Source: Neomoorella stamsii (GTDB lineage Bacteria > Bacillota > DSM-521 > Neomoorellales > Neomoorellaceae). From it: a stretch of 64,000 nt of DNA. The notes under the pieces were generated by a model. It saw only the letters and a list, made by a program, of their open reading frames with translations. It searched no databases and was not told where the DNA came from. The stretch covers positions 1 to 64,000 of the forward strand of contig NZ_PVXL01000007.1 in NCBI RefSeq assembly GCF_002995805.1, given 5' to 3'. Shown here piece after piece: positions 18,712-25,578 of this stretch (its first letter is position 1; each line of letters begins with the position of its first letter). The position numbers and the translations under genes were made by a program.

Positions 18712-18754
18712 AGGGGGTGCCCCATTCCTCTTTGTAATATTATATATTTGCGTC

Positions 18755-18783
18755 TTTACACTTTAATTATATTTTGTTAGTAT
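18755..18783 (+). promoter_or_regulatory. Promoter of the class II aldolase with overlapping operator-like site
   Basis: TTTACA (18755-18760), 17-bp spacer, TAGTAT (18778-18783). The stretch GTCTTTACACTT around the -35 box matches, on the reverse strand, most of the HutC-type consensus GTxTAxAC (as GTGTAAAG) and resembles the palindrome upstream of the paralogous regulator at 44.7 kb. A direct repeat GCGTC flanks the promoter (18750-18754 and 18788-18792). Confidence 0.45.
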
Positions 18784-18822
18784 TATTGCGTCAAGCAGTT
18801 TTTTTAAAAGGAGGTTAAAAAA

Positions 18823-19668
18823 ATGTTAACACCAGCTACTGAACTGTTAGACCGGGCGCAAAGGGGGAACTATGCCATTGCCGCCTTTAATTTTCACAAC
18901 CTGGAAATCTTGCAGGCCATAATCGAAACCGCAGAAGCTGAAAAAGCCCCGATAATCCTGCAGATCACGCCTGCCTACCTGGAGAAAATCGGGGCTACGG
19001 CCGCTGCCGCCATGGCCCGGGAAGCGGCAGTCGCCGCCAGAGTACCGGTAGCCCTGCATCTGGACCACAGCGACAGTTTTAAATGGATCGTCTGGGCCCT
19101 GGCCCACGGTTTTACTTCAGTGATGATCGATGCCTCCAAATTGCCACTGGCGGAAAATATCGCCCTCTCGCGGCAGGTGGCTGAAGCTGCCCATGCCACC
19201 GGTGCTACCGCCGAGGCCGAGCTGGGGCATATTGGTGGGGTGGAAGATTCCGTTGACCGGGGCAGCGCTGGTACCGGCCTGGCCGACCCCGATGAAGCGG
19301 CGCGGCTGGTGCAGGAAAGTGGCATCGACGCCCTGGCCCCCGCTCTGGGCACGGCCCACGGCCTGTATACATCCGAGCCGAAAATCGACTTTGAACGCCT
19401 GGATAAAATCCGGGAGCTGACGCCGGTACCCCTGGTCCTCCACGGCGGCTCCGGGATCCCTGACACCATGATCCGGGAGGCCATCAGCAGGGGGATAGCC
19501 AAAGTTAACATTGGTACGGAACTGAAGGTTGCCTGGGCGGAAGCCATGCAGGCAGCCCTGACAACCGGGGAAAAGGAACCCTGGAAGGCGGCGATTAAGG
19601 CCAGGGAAGCCGTGCGGGAAGTGGTAAAGCATAAAATCCACCTGTGCGGGTGCGCCGGCAAGGCTTAG
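18823..19668 (+). CDS. fba: Class II fructose/tagatose-bisphosphate aldolase
   Basis: 281 residues of the zinc-dependent class II aldolase family (Fba/GatY/KbaY). It begins with the signature AFNFHN for DHAP binding, has HLDHSDSF with the catalytic Asp and a zinc His, the AEAELGHIGG segment, and the remaining zinc histidines in GTAHGLYTSEP and VLHGGSGIPD. It cleaves a ketose bisphosphate to DHAP and an aldehyde. AAAGGAGG precedes the ATG. It is divergent from the GntR-PFK-ABC operon, which suggests joint control. Which epimer it prefers is not evident. Confidence 0.93.
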   Translation: MLTPATELLDRAQRGNYAIAAFNFHNLEILQAIIETAEAEKAPIILQITPAYLEKIGATAAAAMAREAAVAARVPVALHLDHSDSFKWIVWALAHGFTSVMIDASKLPLAENIALSRQVAEAAHATGATAEAELGHIGGVEDSVDRGSAGTGLADPDEAARLVQESGIDALAPALGTAHGLYTSEPKIDFERLDKIRELTPVPLVLHGGSGIPDTMIREAISRGIAKVNIGTELKVAWAEAMQAALTTGEKEPWKAAIKAREAVREVVKHKIHLCGCAGKA

Positions 19669-19709
19669 AGCGCACGCAAGTACCAGCGGGTTATACCACA
19701 TCGTTCTAA

Positions 19710-19742
19710 AAAAATAAGGCGGTACTATTTACCGCCTTATTC
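19710..19742 (-). terminator. Rho-independent terminator after the DUF433/DUF5615 locus
   Basis: ATAAGGCGGTA (19714-19724) pairs with TACCGCCTTAT (19730-19740); on the minus strand a run of seven T follows. It overlaps the last codons of the decayed toxin gene and would also stop transcription arriving from the aldolase side. Confidence 0.8.
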
Positions 19743-19918
19743 TAAACTTATCTTCGCTTATAATAACGAGTGCTCTTTCAATCTTTTTAGGGTCCATTTG
19801 TCTTAAAAAGTCTTCCATTGCCCTATCTATTCTTGGCGGAATCGCCGGTTTGATACGGGGAACGAAGAATTGCCAAGGTGGAGGGGAAAACATTCTCATC
19901 GGTTAAAAATTTAACCAT
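19729..19918 (-). pseudogene. Decayed DUF5615 (PIN-like) toxin
   Basis: ATG 19918 overlaps the antitoxin stop in the usual coupled way. The first 19 codons (MVKFLTDENVFPSTLAILR) match the start of DUF5615 PIN-like toxins, including the acidic DEN. The frame then closes after about 12 more codons, while another frame continues with KIERALVIISEDKFRIRR, the expected C-terminus. Some 50 central residues with the remaining acidic catalytic positions are missing. The gene is therefore an internally deleted, frameshifted remnant. Confidence 0.68.
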
Positions 19919-20186
19919 TGCTGGCGACTCCATATGATTCCTCTATTTCCCCCACCCTACATAATTTCGCCGCATATCTCATGCAGGCTTTAATATCTTC
20001 TGAAGTCAAATGCGGATACAGCTTAATGATTTCGTCAAAGGAATATCCCTCAGAAAGTAGATCCAATATTAAATAAACCGCTATTCTGGTACCTTTTATT
20101 ACTGGTTTCCCGCCTAAAATTTCAGGATTGCAAATGATGCATCCATATTTAATACCTCCAATTATATTAAGCCTTTTGGCTAACAT
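19911..20186 (-). CDS. DUF433 antitoxin-like protein
   Basis: 91 residues. The DUF433 core reads GGKPVIKGTRIAVYLILDLLSEGYSFDEIIKLYPHLTSEDIKACMRYAA in separate recognisable blocks (about residues 24-75), a helix-turn-helix-like fold found in antitoxins of DUF433/DUF5615 pairs. The N-terminal 20 residues are an unusual extension. GAGGTGG precedes the ATG and a TATAAT box lies 20 bp further upstream. Its partner toxin downstream is broken, so it is now an antitoxin without an active toxin. Confidence 0.82.
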   Translation of the reverse strand: MLAKRLNIIGGIKYGCIICNPEILGGKPVIKGTRIAVYLILDLLSEGYSFDEIIKLYPHLTSEDIKACMRYAAKLCRVGEIEESYGVASNG

Positions 20187-20319
20187 CAGGCCACCTCAAA
20201 TATTATATCCTATCGGAAAGCATATACCATCACTTTTCTCAATTATTTTTTAGCCTTGTTACGTACATTTCATACCCCTGCTCTCCAGTACCGTATTATT
20301 TTTTTAATATCCCTACATC

Positions 20320-20357
20320 TTGCCTTTTACTTTCCCATATATTATACTGGTACTAAC
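20320..20357 (+). promoter_or_regulatory. Promoter and palindromic operator of the TIM-like gene
   Basis: TTGCCT (20320-20325), 17-bp spacer, TATACT (20343-20348). It is overlapped by CTGGT-ACTA-ACCAG starting at the end of the -10 box, a short perfect palindrome well placed for a repressor such as the local GntR protein. Confidence 0.55.
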
Positions 20358-20392
20358 CAGCATACCTCAAAGGGGAAGCAAGGAGGAGGCCT

Positions 20393-21322
20393 ATGAAGGA
20401 AATCTTCGTTAACCTCAAACGCTTTGAAGTTCCGAAAAACCTGGGGGGTATATGCCCGCTCGACAATCCCATAAAATGGATTGAATGGGTGATGGAGGAA
20501 AGCGTAACATACGGGCTAGGGAAACTGCCCGACATAAGAGTTACCTACCTTTTACCCGAGGCTCTCATTATCAGCGCTTTAGCAAAACTGGCCTCCTATT
20601 CGGCGGGCGAAGTGCAAAACCTGCAGATCGGCTGCCAGGGGGTTTTCCGGGAAGATGTCACTCCCGGCGGTAACTTTGGCGCCTTCACCACCAACCTGCC
20701 GGCCGCTGCGGCCAAAAACCTGGGCTGTACCTGGACGATCATCGGCCATTCCGAAGAGCGCAGAGATAAACTGGGAATTATTGAGCGTTATGATCCTTCT
20801 TATAATGATAGTGAAACGGCAAGAACTAAAGCGATGCATGCTTTGAACAGTATCATTAATGAAGAAGTTATCTGCGCTCTCCGGGCGGGGTTAAATGTAT
20901 TGTTGTGTGTAGGTGAAACAGCAGTCGAAAGAGGGGATGGGAGCTTTGCCGAACAAAAACCCCGTATTGAAGCTGTCTTAAGATCCCAGCTTGAAATGGG
21001 ATTACAGGGTATTGAAGGTAAAACTGGTGACAATAAAATTGTAATCGGATACGAACCGGTGTGGGCCATAGGCCCTGGTAAGACACCCCCGGGCAGGGAA
21101 TATATAAGCTTTGTATCTGCAACTATAAAGGCGATAGTGAAGGAAAGATTTAACTTCGACCCTGTTGTTGTCTACGGCGGCGGTCTGAAAGAAGAAAACG
21201 CAAAAATGATAGCAGAAATTGAGACAATAGGCGGCGGTCTGGTCGCTTTAACCAGGTTCACCGGCGATATAGGTTTTGAACCGGAAGGATTGAAAAATAT
21301 CATTGCCAAGTACGTGGCATAA
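20393..21322 (+). CDS. tpiA: Triosephosphate isomerase family protein
   Basis: 309 residues, about 55 longer than typical TpiA. The substrate Asn/Lys pair is in VNLKRFEV, catalytic His in IIGHSEERR and catalytic Glu in GYEPVWAIG; the phosphate-binding loop reads VVYGGGLKEEN. The extra length lies mainly in the N-terminal half and around the GHSEERR helix. It has its own promoter and palindromic operator. Placed within a sugar regulon, it may isomerise a tetrulose or other ketose phosphate rather than serve glycolysis (compare the TIM paralogues of erythritol catabolism); canonical activity is equally possible. Confidence 0.85.
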   Translation: MKEIFVNLKRFEVPKNLGGICPLDNPIKWIEWVMEESVTYGLGKLPDIRVTYLLPEALIISALAKLASYSAGEVQNLQIGCQGVFREDVTPGGNFGAFTTNLPAAAAKNLGCTWTIIGHSEERRDKLGIIERYDPSYNDSETARTKAMHALNSIINEEVICALRAGLNVLLCVGETAVERGDGSFAEQKPRIEAVLRSQLEMGLQGIEGKTGDNKIVIGYEPVWAIGPGKTPPGREYISFVSATIKAIVKERFNFDPVVVYGGGLKEENAKMIAEIETIGGGLVALTRFTGDIGFEPEGLKNIIAKYVA

Positions 21323-21662
21323 TCTTTTTAAGAACAAGGGGCTTATCCTTTAGAATTGTTTCCCTTGATCGAGATGGTTAAAAAGGGGAGTATGGTTTAA
21401 TTAAATTATACTTTATCATCCATTTGTTCATAAAACGGAGTGGAAGCGGAGAGAAAGTGGAGAGAAACCGGAGTGCTCATTAAGTAGCATTTAATTGTTA
21501 TCAAGGCATCCATACCGCTGCAGCAACATTACTGGCATCTACCGGCAGCGAGCGACCTGGTCCGGACGGTTCAGCCGCTCTGGACAAAACCGGAAAGTGA
21601 GCAATAACAATGCCGGCACGGCAGGAATTTTATTTGAAGGTAAAAGAAAGGAGTTGTTCCCT
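21323..21662 (+). other. 340-bp leader region of larA with an 11-bp tandem repeat
   Basis: No gene is visible. The stretch holds an AT-rich TTAAATTATACT promoter-like block (about 21401-21412) and, at 21436-21475, 3.6 copies of an 11-bp unit of the form YGGAGWGRAAS. A weak frame continues upstream of larA without a ribosome site and is not coding in my view. Confidence 0.4.
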
Positions 21663-23084
21663 GTGCAGGAAGTCCTGATAGAATACGGCGACGCCAAAAT
21701 GCCCATTGAAGTGCCGGATACGGCCACCATCTTCCAGGTGGGCAGGGATAACGTCGACCCGCCGGAAGTCGATCCCTATGAAGCCACGCGCCGGGCCCTG
21801 GCCAATCCCCTGGGCATGCCGCCTTTATGCCGGCTGGTTAAAAAGGGCAGCCGGGTGGTCATCGCTTTTCCCGACCGGGTTAAAGGAGGCGCCCATGCAA
21901 GGGCTCACCGGAGGGTATGCATCCCCATTATTGTTGAGGAACTGCAGAAAGCCGGCGTCGAGGCTAAGGACATCAAGCTCATCTGCGCCATGGGGCTGCA
22001 TCGCAAGAATACCAAAGATGAACTTTACTGGTACCTGGGCCGGGAGATCGTCGACGCCTTCTGGCCCGACCGCCTGGTGATGCACGACGCCGAAGACCCT
22101 GAGGGCATCGTCGAGTATGGCTACGATGAAATGGGCAACGTCGTCAACGTCAACCGCGATGTGGCTGAAGCCGACCTGGCCATTATGATCGGCCACGTCC
22201 AGGGCAACCCCTACGGCGGTTATAGCGGGGGCTATAAGATGTGCGTCACCGGCGTCACCACCTGGCGCTCCATTCGCTGCCACCACTGCCCGGATACCAT
22301 GCACCGGGATGATTTTATCCCCGTCAACACCAACAAAAGTTTAATGCGCCGGCAATTCGATTCCATCGGCCAGGCTATTGAAAAAGGTATGGGTAAAAAG
22401 TTTTTCTGCGTAGATGCCGTCACCGGCACCAATTCCCAGGTCCTGGGAGTTTATGCAGGCGCTGCCAAAGAAGTGCAGGAAGCCAGCTGGCAGCTGGCCG
22501 AGCGCCGCACCAATGTTTATCTGGACATCAAAGATAAATTTGATATTATGGTTTTTGGTTTGCCCCGGACTTTTCACTATGGGCCGGGCATGGGCACCAA
22601 CCCCATCCTGATGCTCCAGGCTATCGGTGCCAACCTGGCACGCAACTTTGACGTATTTAACGACGGCGGCGTCATCATCGCCCCATCCCTGTGCGACGGC
22701 TGGTTCAATGACGAATGGTTCCCCTCTTACCGCAAGGTATTTAATAAGCTCCAGGAAGTAGCCGATTTTGCAGAAGCCGTCCGCTTTGAGGATGAAATTG
22801 CCCATGACCCGGAGGATATATATAAATACCGTTACGCTTACGGCTATCACCCCTTCCATGCCCTTTCCATGGTTTCCATGGGAGGCGTAGCTTTAAAGCA
22901 CACCAGTGCCATTTTTATTCCTGGCGCCAGGAAACCGGGTTATGCCCGGGCCATGGGGTGTATCCCCACCAATACCTTTGCCGAAGCTTTGAAGCGAGCC
23001 GAAAAATATGTGGGTAAGAACCCGCGCATCCTGGTGCTCCCTGAATCTTTCCTGAAGGTCTCAGTACATCTAAAACGTAAGTAG
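21663..23084 (+). CDS. larA: LarA-family nickel-dependent racemase/epimerase homologue (His174 replaced by Asn)
   Basis: About 473 residues from GTG 21663, chosen because AAAGGAG lies 9 bases upstream and the product then aligns with the family start. The DUF2088/LarA fold is evident. By alignment to the Lactobacillus enzyme, His108 is conserved (GLHRK), the pincer-cofactor Lys184 is at residue 192 (GYSGGYK) and the Ni-ligand His200 is 16 residues further on, but the second catalytic His174 is Asn at residue 182 (GNPYGGY). It would epimerise a 2-hydroxy acid if active. It lies in the sugar regulon between tpiA and a GntR gene. No larB, larC or larE is in the window. Confidence 0.85.
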   Translation: MQEVLIEYGDAKMPIEVPDTATIFQVGRDNVDPPEVDPYEATRRALANPLGMPPLCRLVKKGSRVVIAFPDRVKGGAHARAHRRVCIPIIVEELQKAGVEAKDIKLICAMGLHRKNTKDELYWYLGREIVDAFWPDRLVMHDAEDPEGIVEYGYDEMGNVVNVNRDVAEADLAIMIGHVQGNPYGGYSGGYKMCVTGVTTWRSIRCHHCPDTMHRDDFIPVNTNKSLMRRQFDSIGQAIEKGMGKKFFCVDAVTGTNSQVLGVYAGAAKEVQEASWQLAERRTNVYLDIKDKFDIMVFGLPRTFHYGPGMGTNPILMLQAIGANLARNFDVFNDGGVIIAPSLCDGWFNDEWFPSYRKVFNKLQEVADFAEAVRFEDEIAHDPEDIYKYRYAYGYHPFHALSMVSMGGVALKHTSAIFIPGARKPGYARAMGCIPTNTFAEALKRAEKYVGKNPRILVLPESFLKVSVHLKRK

Positions 23085-23246
23085 ACCAGGCATGTGTACC
23101 CCTGCAGGGCCCGACGGGATGGGTATACTTCTACGGCCCAGACGGCATCAGTACAGGATAAAAGCTATATCTGTAACCTCCATGGCATAAACCAAACTAA
23201 GCGAAAGTGAGAGGCTTTAATTGAGAAATTAAGGGAGGCTTCCCCT

Positions 23247-24002
23247 GTGCTCTATCCCGGCAGCGCTAAACCGTTATATGAACAACTCAAAGACATCCTC
23301 AAACAAAAAATCACCGCCGGGGAATTTAAGCCCGGGGAAGCCTTGCCTGGTGAAAGGCAATTAATGGATACCTACGGTGTCAGCCGGGTTACCGTCAGGC
23401 AGGCCATCGGCGAACTGGTCAACGAAGGTTTATTATACCGCCATCATGGCAAAGGCACCTTTGTCGCCCCCAAACGCATCGAGCGGCCCCTTGCCAGGCT
23501 CCTGGGCGTAGCCGAAGAACTAACGCTGGAAGGGCTGGAGGTAGAGATCAAGGTTATTAAAACCGTTATCCAAGACTCTACACCTGAGATCCGCCAGGAA
23601 CTCCAGCTAGCTGAAGGCGAGCCTGTCTTTTGGGTAGCCCGTTTAATCACCGCCGGCCAGCAGCCCCTGGTACTTGATCATAGTTATTTCCCGCTAACTA
23701 TCGGTCGGTTGCTCCAGAACCTCGACCTTTCCAAAGATCTCATATATACCCAGCTTGAGCTTTACGGGTATAAAATCAGCAACGGTAAGCAAAGGATTAG
23801 CGCCGGCCGCGCCTCGCGGGAAGAAGCCAGGTACCTGCAGTGCAAGGCAGGCAGCCCCGTCCTGGTCGTCAAGCGCACCACCTACGTCGAAGGAGGATTA
23901 CCCATCGACTTCTCCTGCGCTATTTACCGTGGCGACCGCTACGAGTATCACGTTAACCTGCAAAGACACCCCGTGGGATTAGAAAATAAGAATGTTAAGT
24001 AG
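23247..24002 (+). CDS. GntR-family regulator with UTRA domain
   Basis: 251 residues, GTG start behind GGGAGG. Winged HTH at about 5-72 (LMDTYGVSRVTVRQAIGEL), UTRA domain at about 90-240. It is clearly more distant from the other two GntR proteins of the window than they are from each other. It follows larA by 160 bp and precedes the TauE gene, so it may control either; GGGTATACTT just downstream of larA is a possible half operator. The effector is unknown. Confidence 0.92.
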   Translation: MLYPGSAKPLYEQLKDILKQKITAGEFKPGEALPGERQLMDTYGVSRVTVRQAIGELVNEGLLYRHHGKGTFVAPKRIERPLARLLGVAEELTLEGLEVEIKVIKTVIQDSTPEIRQELQLAEGEPVFWVARLITAGQQPLVLDHSYFPLTIGRLLQNLDLSKDLIYTQLELYGYKISNGKQRISAGRASREEARYLQCKAGSPVLVVKRTTYVEGGLPIDFSCAIYRGDRYEYHVNLQRHPVGLENKNVK

Positions 24003-24065
24003 TTTGTTGTTAGCGCAAAATGACGATTCCCCTGCAAAAACCTCTTCGCTGCTCTCCGGGTGAAG

Positions 24066-24120
24066 ATAGCAGCCTGCCTCAGGCTCGTTAATCAGACCTG
24101 CTAAATAAAGTGGCTGCTAT
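24066..24120 (+). promoter_or_regulatory. Competing hairpins in the leader of the TauE gene
   Basis: ATAGCAGCC (24066-24074) can pair with GGCTGCTAT (24112-24120), and the same AGCCT (24071-24075) can instead pair with AGGCT (24081-24085). The second arm ends in a TATAAT box (24117-24122). It may be an attenuator, an operator or simply a terminator of the GntR gene. Confidence 0.35.
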
Positions 24121-24179
24121 AATGGTCAATGACTGGAGGGGGCGTTTGCAGGAGAAACATCTGGCAGGAGGTCTTATTT

Positions 24180-25019
24180 TTGGTCAGTCTTTCTTTGACC
24201 CTCATGATTTTCGCCGGCTCTGTTCTGGCCGGCGTCATCGGTGCCCTGCTGGGTCTGGGCGGGGGGATCATAATTATCCCTTTGCTTACCCTGGTGTTTG
24301 GCATTGACATCCGCTACGCCATCGGCGCCAGCATCGTCTCTGTCATCGCTACCTCCAGCGGCGCCGCGGCGGCCTATATCCGTGACCGCATTACCAATAT
24401 CCGCATCGGCATGTTCCTGGAGATGGCGACTACCACTGGCGCTATTGTGGGAGCATTTATGGCAGGCCTGATCAGCTCGCGGCTTTTATACTTCATTTTC
24501 GCCTTCGTGATGGGTTATTCCACCATGGCCCTTTTCCAGCGCCGCAACGTGGAACTGGCCAGAGATCTGCCCCCCCATCCCCTGGCTATCAAGCTACAAC
24601 TTGCCGGTAGCTACTACGATCAGGTATTGCACCAGCAGGTTAACTATATCTCGGCCGGGGTCTATGCCGGCTTTGGCACCATGTTTGCTGCCGGCATCCT
24701 TTCCGGCCTCCTGGGCATCGGCAACGGCGTGTTCAAGGTAATGGCCATGGATATGTTCATGAAGCTGCCCATGAAGGTGTCAACAGCAACGAGCAACTTC
24801 ATGATCGGCATTACGGCAGCCGCCAGCGCCGGCATCTATTTCGCCCGGGGGTATATCAACCCTGCTATTACAGCCCCGGTGGCCCTGGGTGTAGTCCTGG
24901 GCGCTATCCTGGGGACACGCCTGATGGTTCGCCTGCGCAACGCTACCATACGCAAAGTGTTTCTCCCCGTCCTGGTGTACGTCGCCCTGCAAATGCTAAT
25001 CAAAGGAATACGGGGGTGA
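24180..25019 (+). CDS. TauE/SafE-family anion exporter
   Basis: About 280 residues with eight or so hydrophobic segments and the two internal repeats of the TauE/SafE (DUF81) family, each with a glycine-rich helix: LGLGGGIIIIPLLTL and LLGIGNGVFKVMAM. TTG 24180 has AGGAGG 8 bases upstream; the longer ATG 24129 frame lacks a ribosome site. Characterised members export sulfite, sulfoacetate or similar small anions and several act in sulfosugar and sulfonate pathways. It forms a pair with the DUF1634 gene 4 bp downstream. Confidence 0.87.
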   Translation: MVSLSLTLMIFAGSVLAGVIGALLGLGGGIIIIPLLTLVFGIDIRYAIGASIVSVIATSSGAAAAYIRDRITNIRIGMFLEMATTTGAIVGAFMAGLISSRLLYFIFAFVMGYSTMALFQRRNVELARDLPPHPLAIKLQLAGSYYDQVLHQQVNYISAGVYAGFGTMFAAGILSGLLGIGNGVFKVMAMDMFMKLPMKVSTATSNFMIGITAAASAGIYFARGYINPAITAPVALGVVLGAILGTRLMVRLRNATIRKVFLPVLVYVALQMLIKGIRG

Positions 25020-25023
25020 TCCT

Positions 25024-25410
25024 ATGGCTTCAGCCGGTGAGCAAAAACAAACAGAAGCAAAGCCTGCCTTTATGGTGGAAGACTTAATCAGCCTGGCCCT
25101 GCGGATCGGCGTTATCATCAGCTCTGTTATTACGGCCAGCGGCCTGGTATTACTCCTCATCACCGGCCAGAGCGGTTACCCGGCCGGCACCTTTCCCACC
25201 ACCATTACGCAGGTCCTGGCCGGCCTGATCCAGCTCAAGCCTTTCGCTATAATTGAATTCGGCCTGCTTATCCTTCTCGCCACACCCATCTTCTGGGTAG
25301 CCGCCTCCATAGTTGCTTTCCTGCTGCGCCGTGACTATAGCTACGCTATTATTTCGACCTATGTTTTATTGATGCTGGTGTTAAGCCTTTTGCTGGGTAA
25401 AGCGGCGTGA
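25024..25410 (+). CDS. DUF1634 membrane protein, partner of the TauE transporter
   Basis: 128 residues with three membrane segments (about 20-45, 65-95, 102-125). DUF1634 proteins are very often encoded immediately after TauE/SafE genes, as here with a 4-bp gap, and are presumed accessory subunits. No enzymatic motif is visible. Confidence 0.85.
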   Translation: MASAGEQKQTEAKPAFMVEDLISLALRIGVIISSVITASGLVLLLITGQSGYPAGTFPTTITQVLAGLIQLKPFAIIEFGLLILLATPIFWVAASIVAFLLRRDYSYAIISTYVLLMLVLSLLLGKAA

Positions 25411-25500
25411 AGGTTGATACATTTTTAGCCCGCCGGTATACTGTTATTCAACATAAAATGGCGCTCTATCTATGTTAGATAATTGCTCCAAGGAAAGCCA

Positions 25501-25539
25501 AAGCCCCGGCAGGTTTCAGGCCACCGGGGCTTAAGTTTT
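25501..25539. terminator. Bidirectional terminator between DUF1634 and the dehydratase gene
   Basis: AAGCCCCGG (25501-25509) pairs with CCGGGGCTT (25524-25532), followed on the plus strand by AAGTTTTG. It lies between converging genes. Confidence 0.7.
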
Positions 25540-25578
25540 GTTGCAATATGCCTTCTTTTCAACGCTGCCCGGGTATAA

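Noticed and set aside
22341-22859. 172-codon minus-strand frame inside larA
   Set aside because: Antisense shadow of a well-supported gene.
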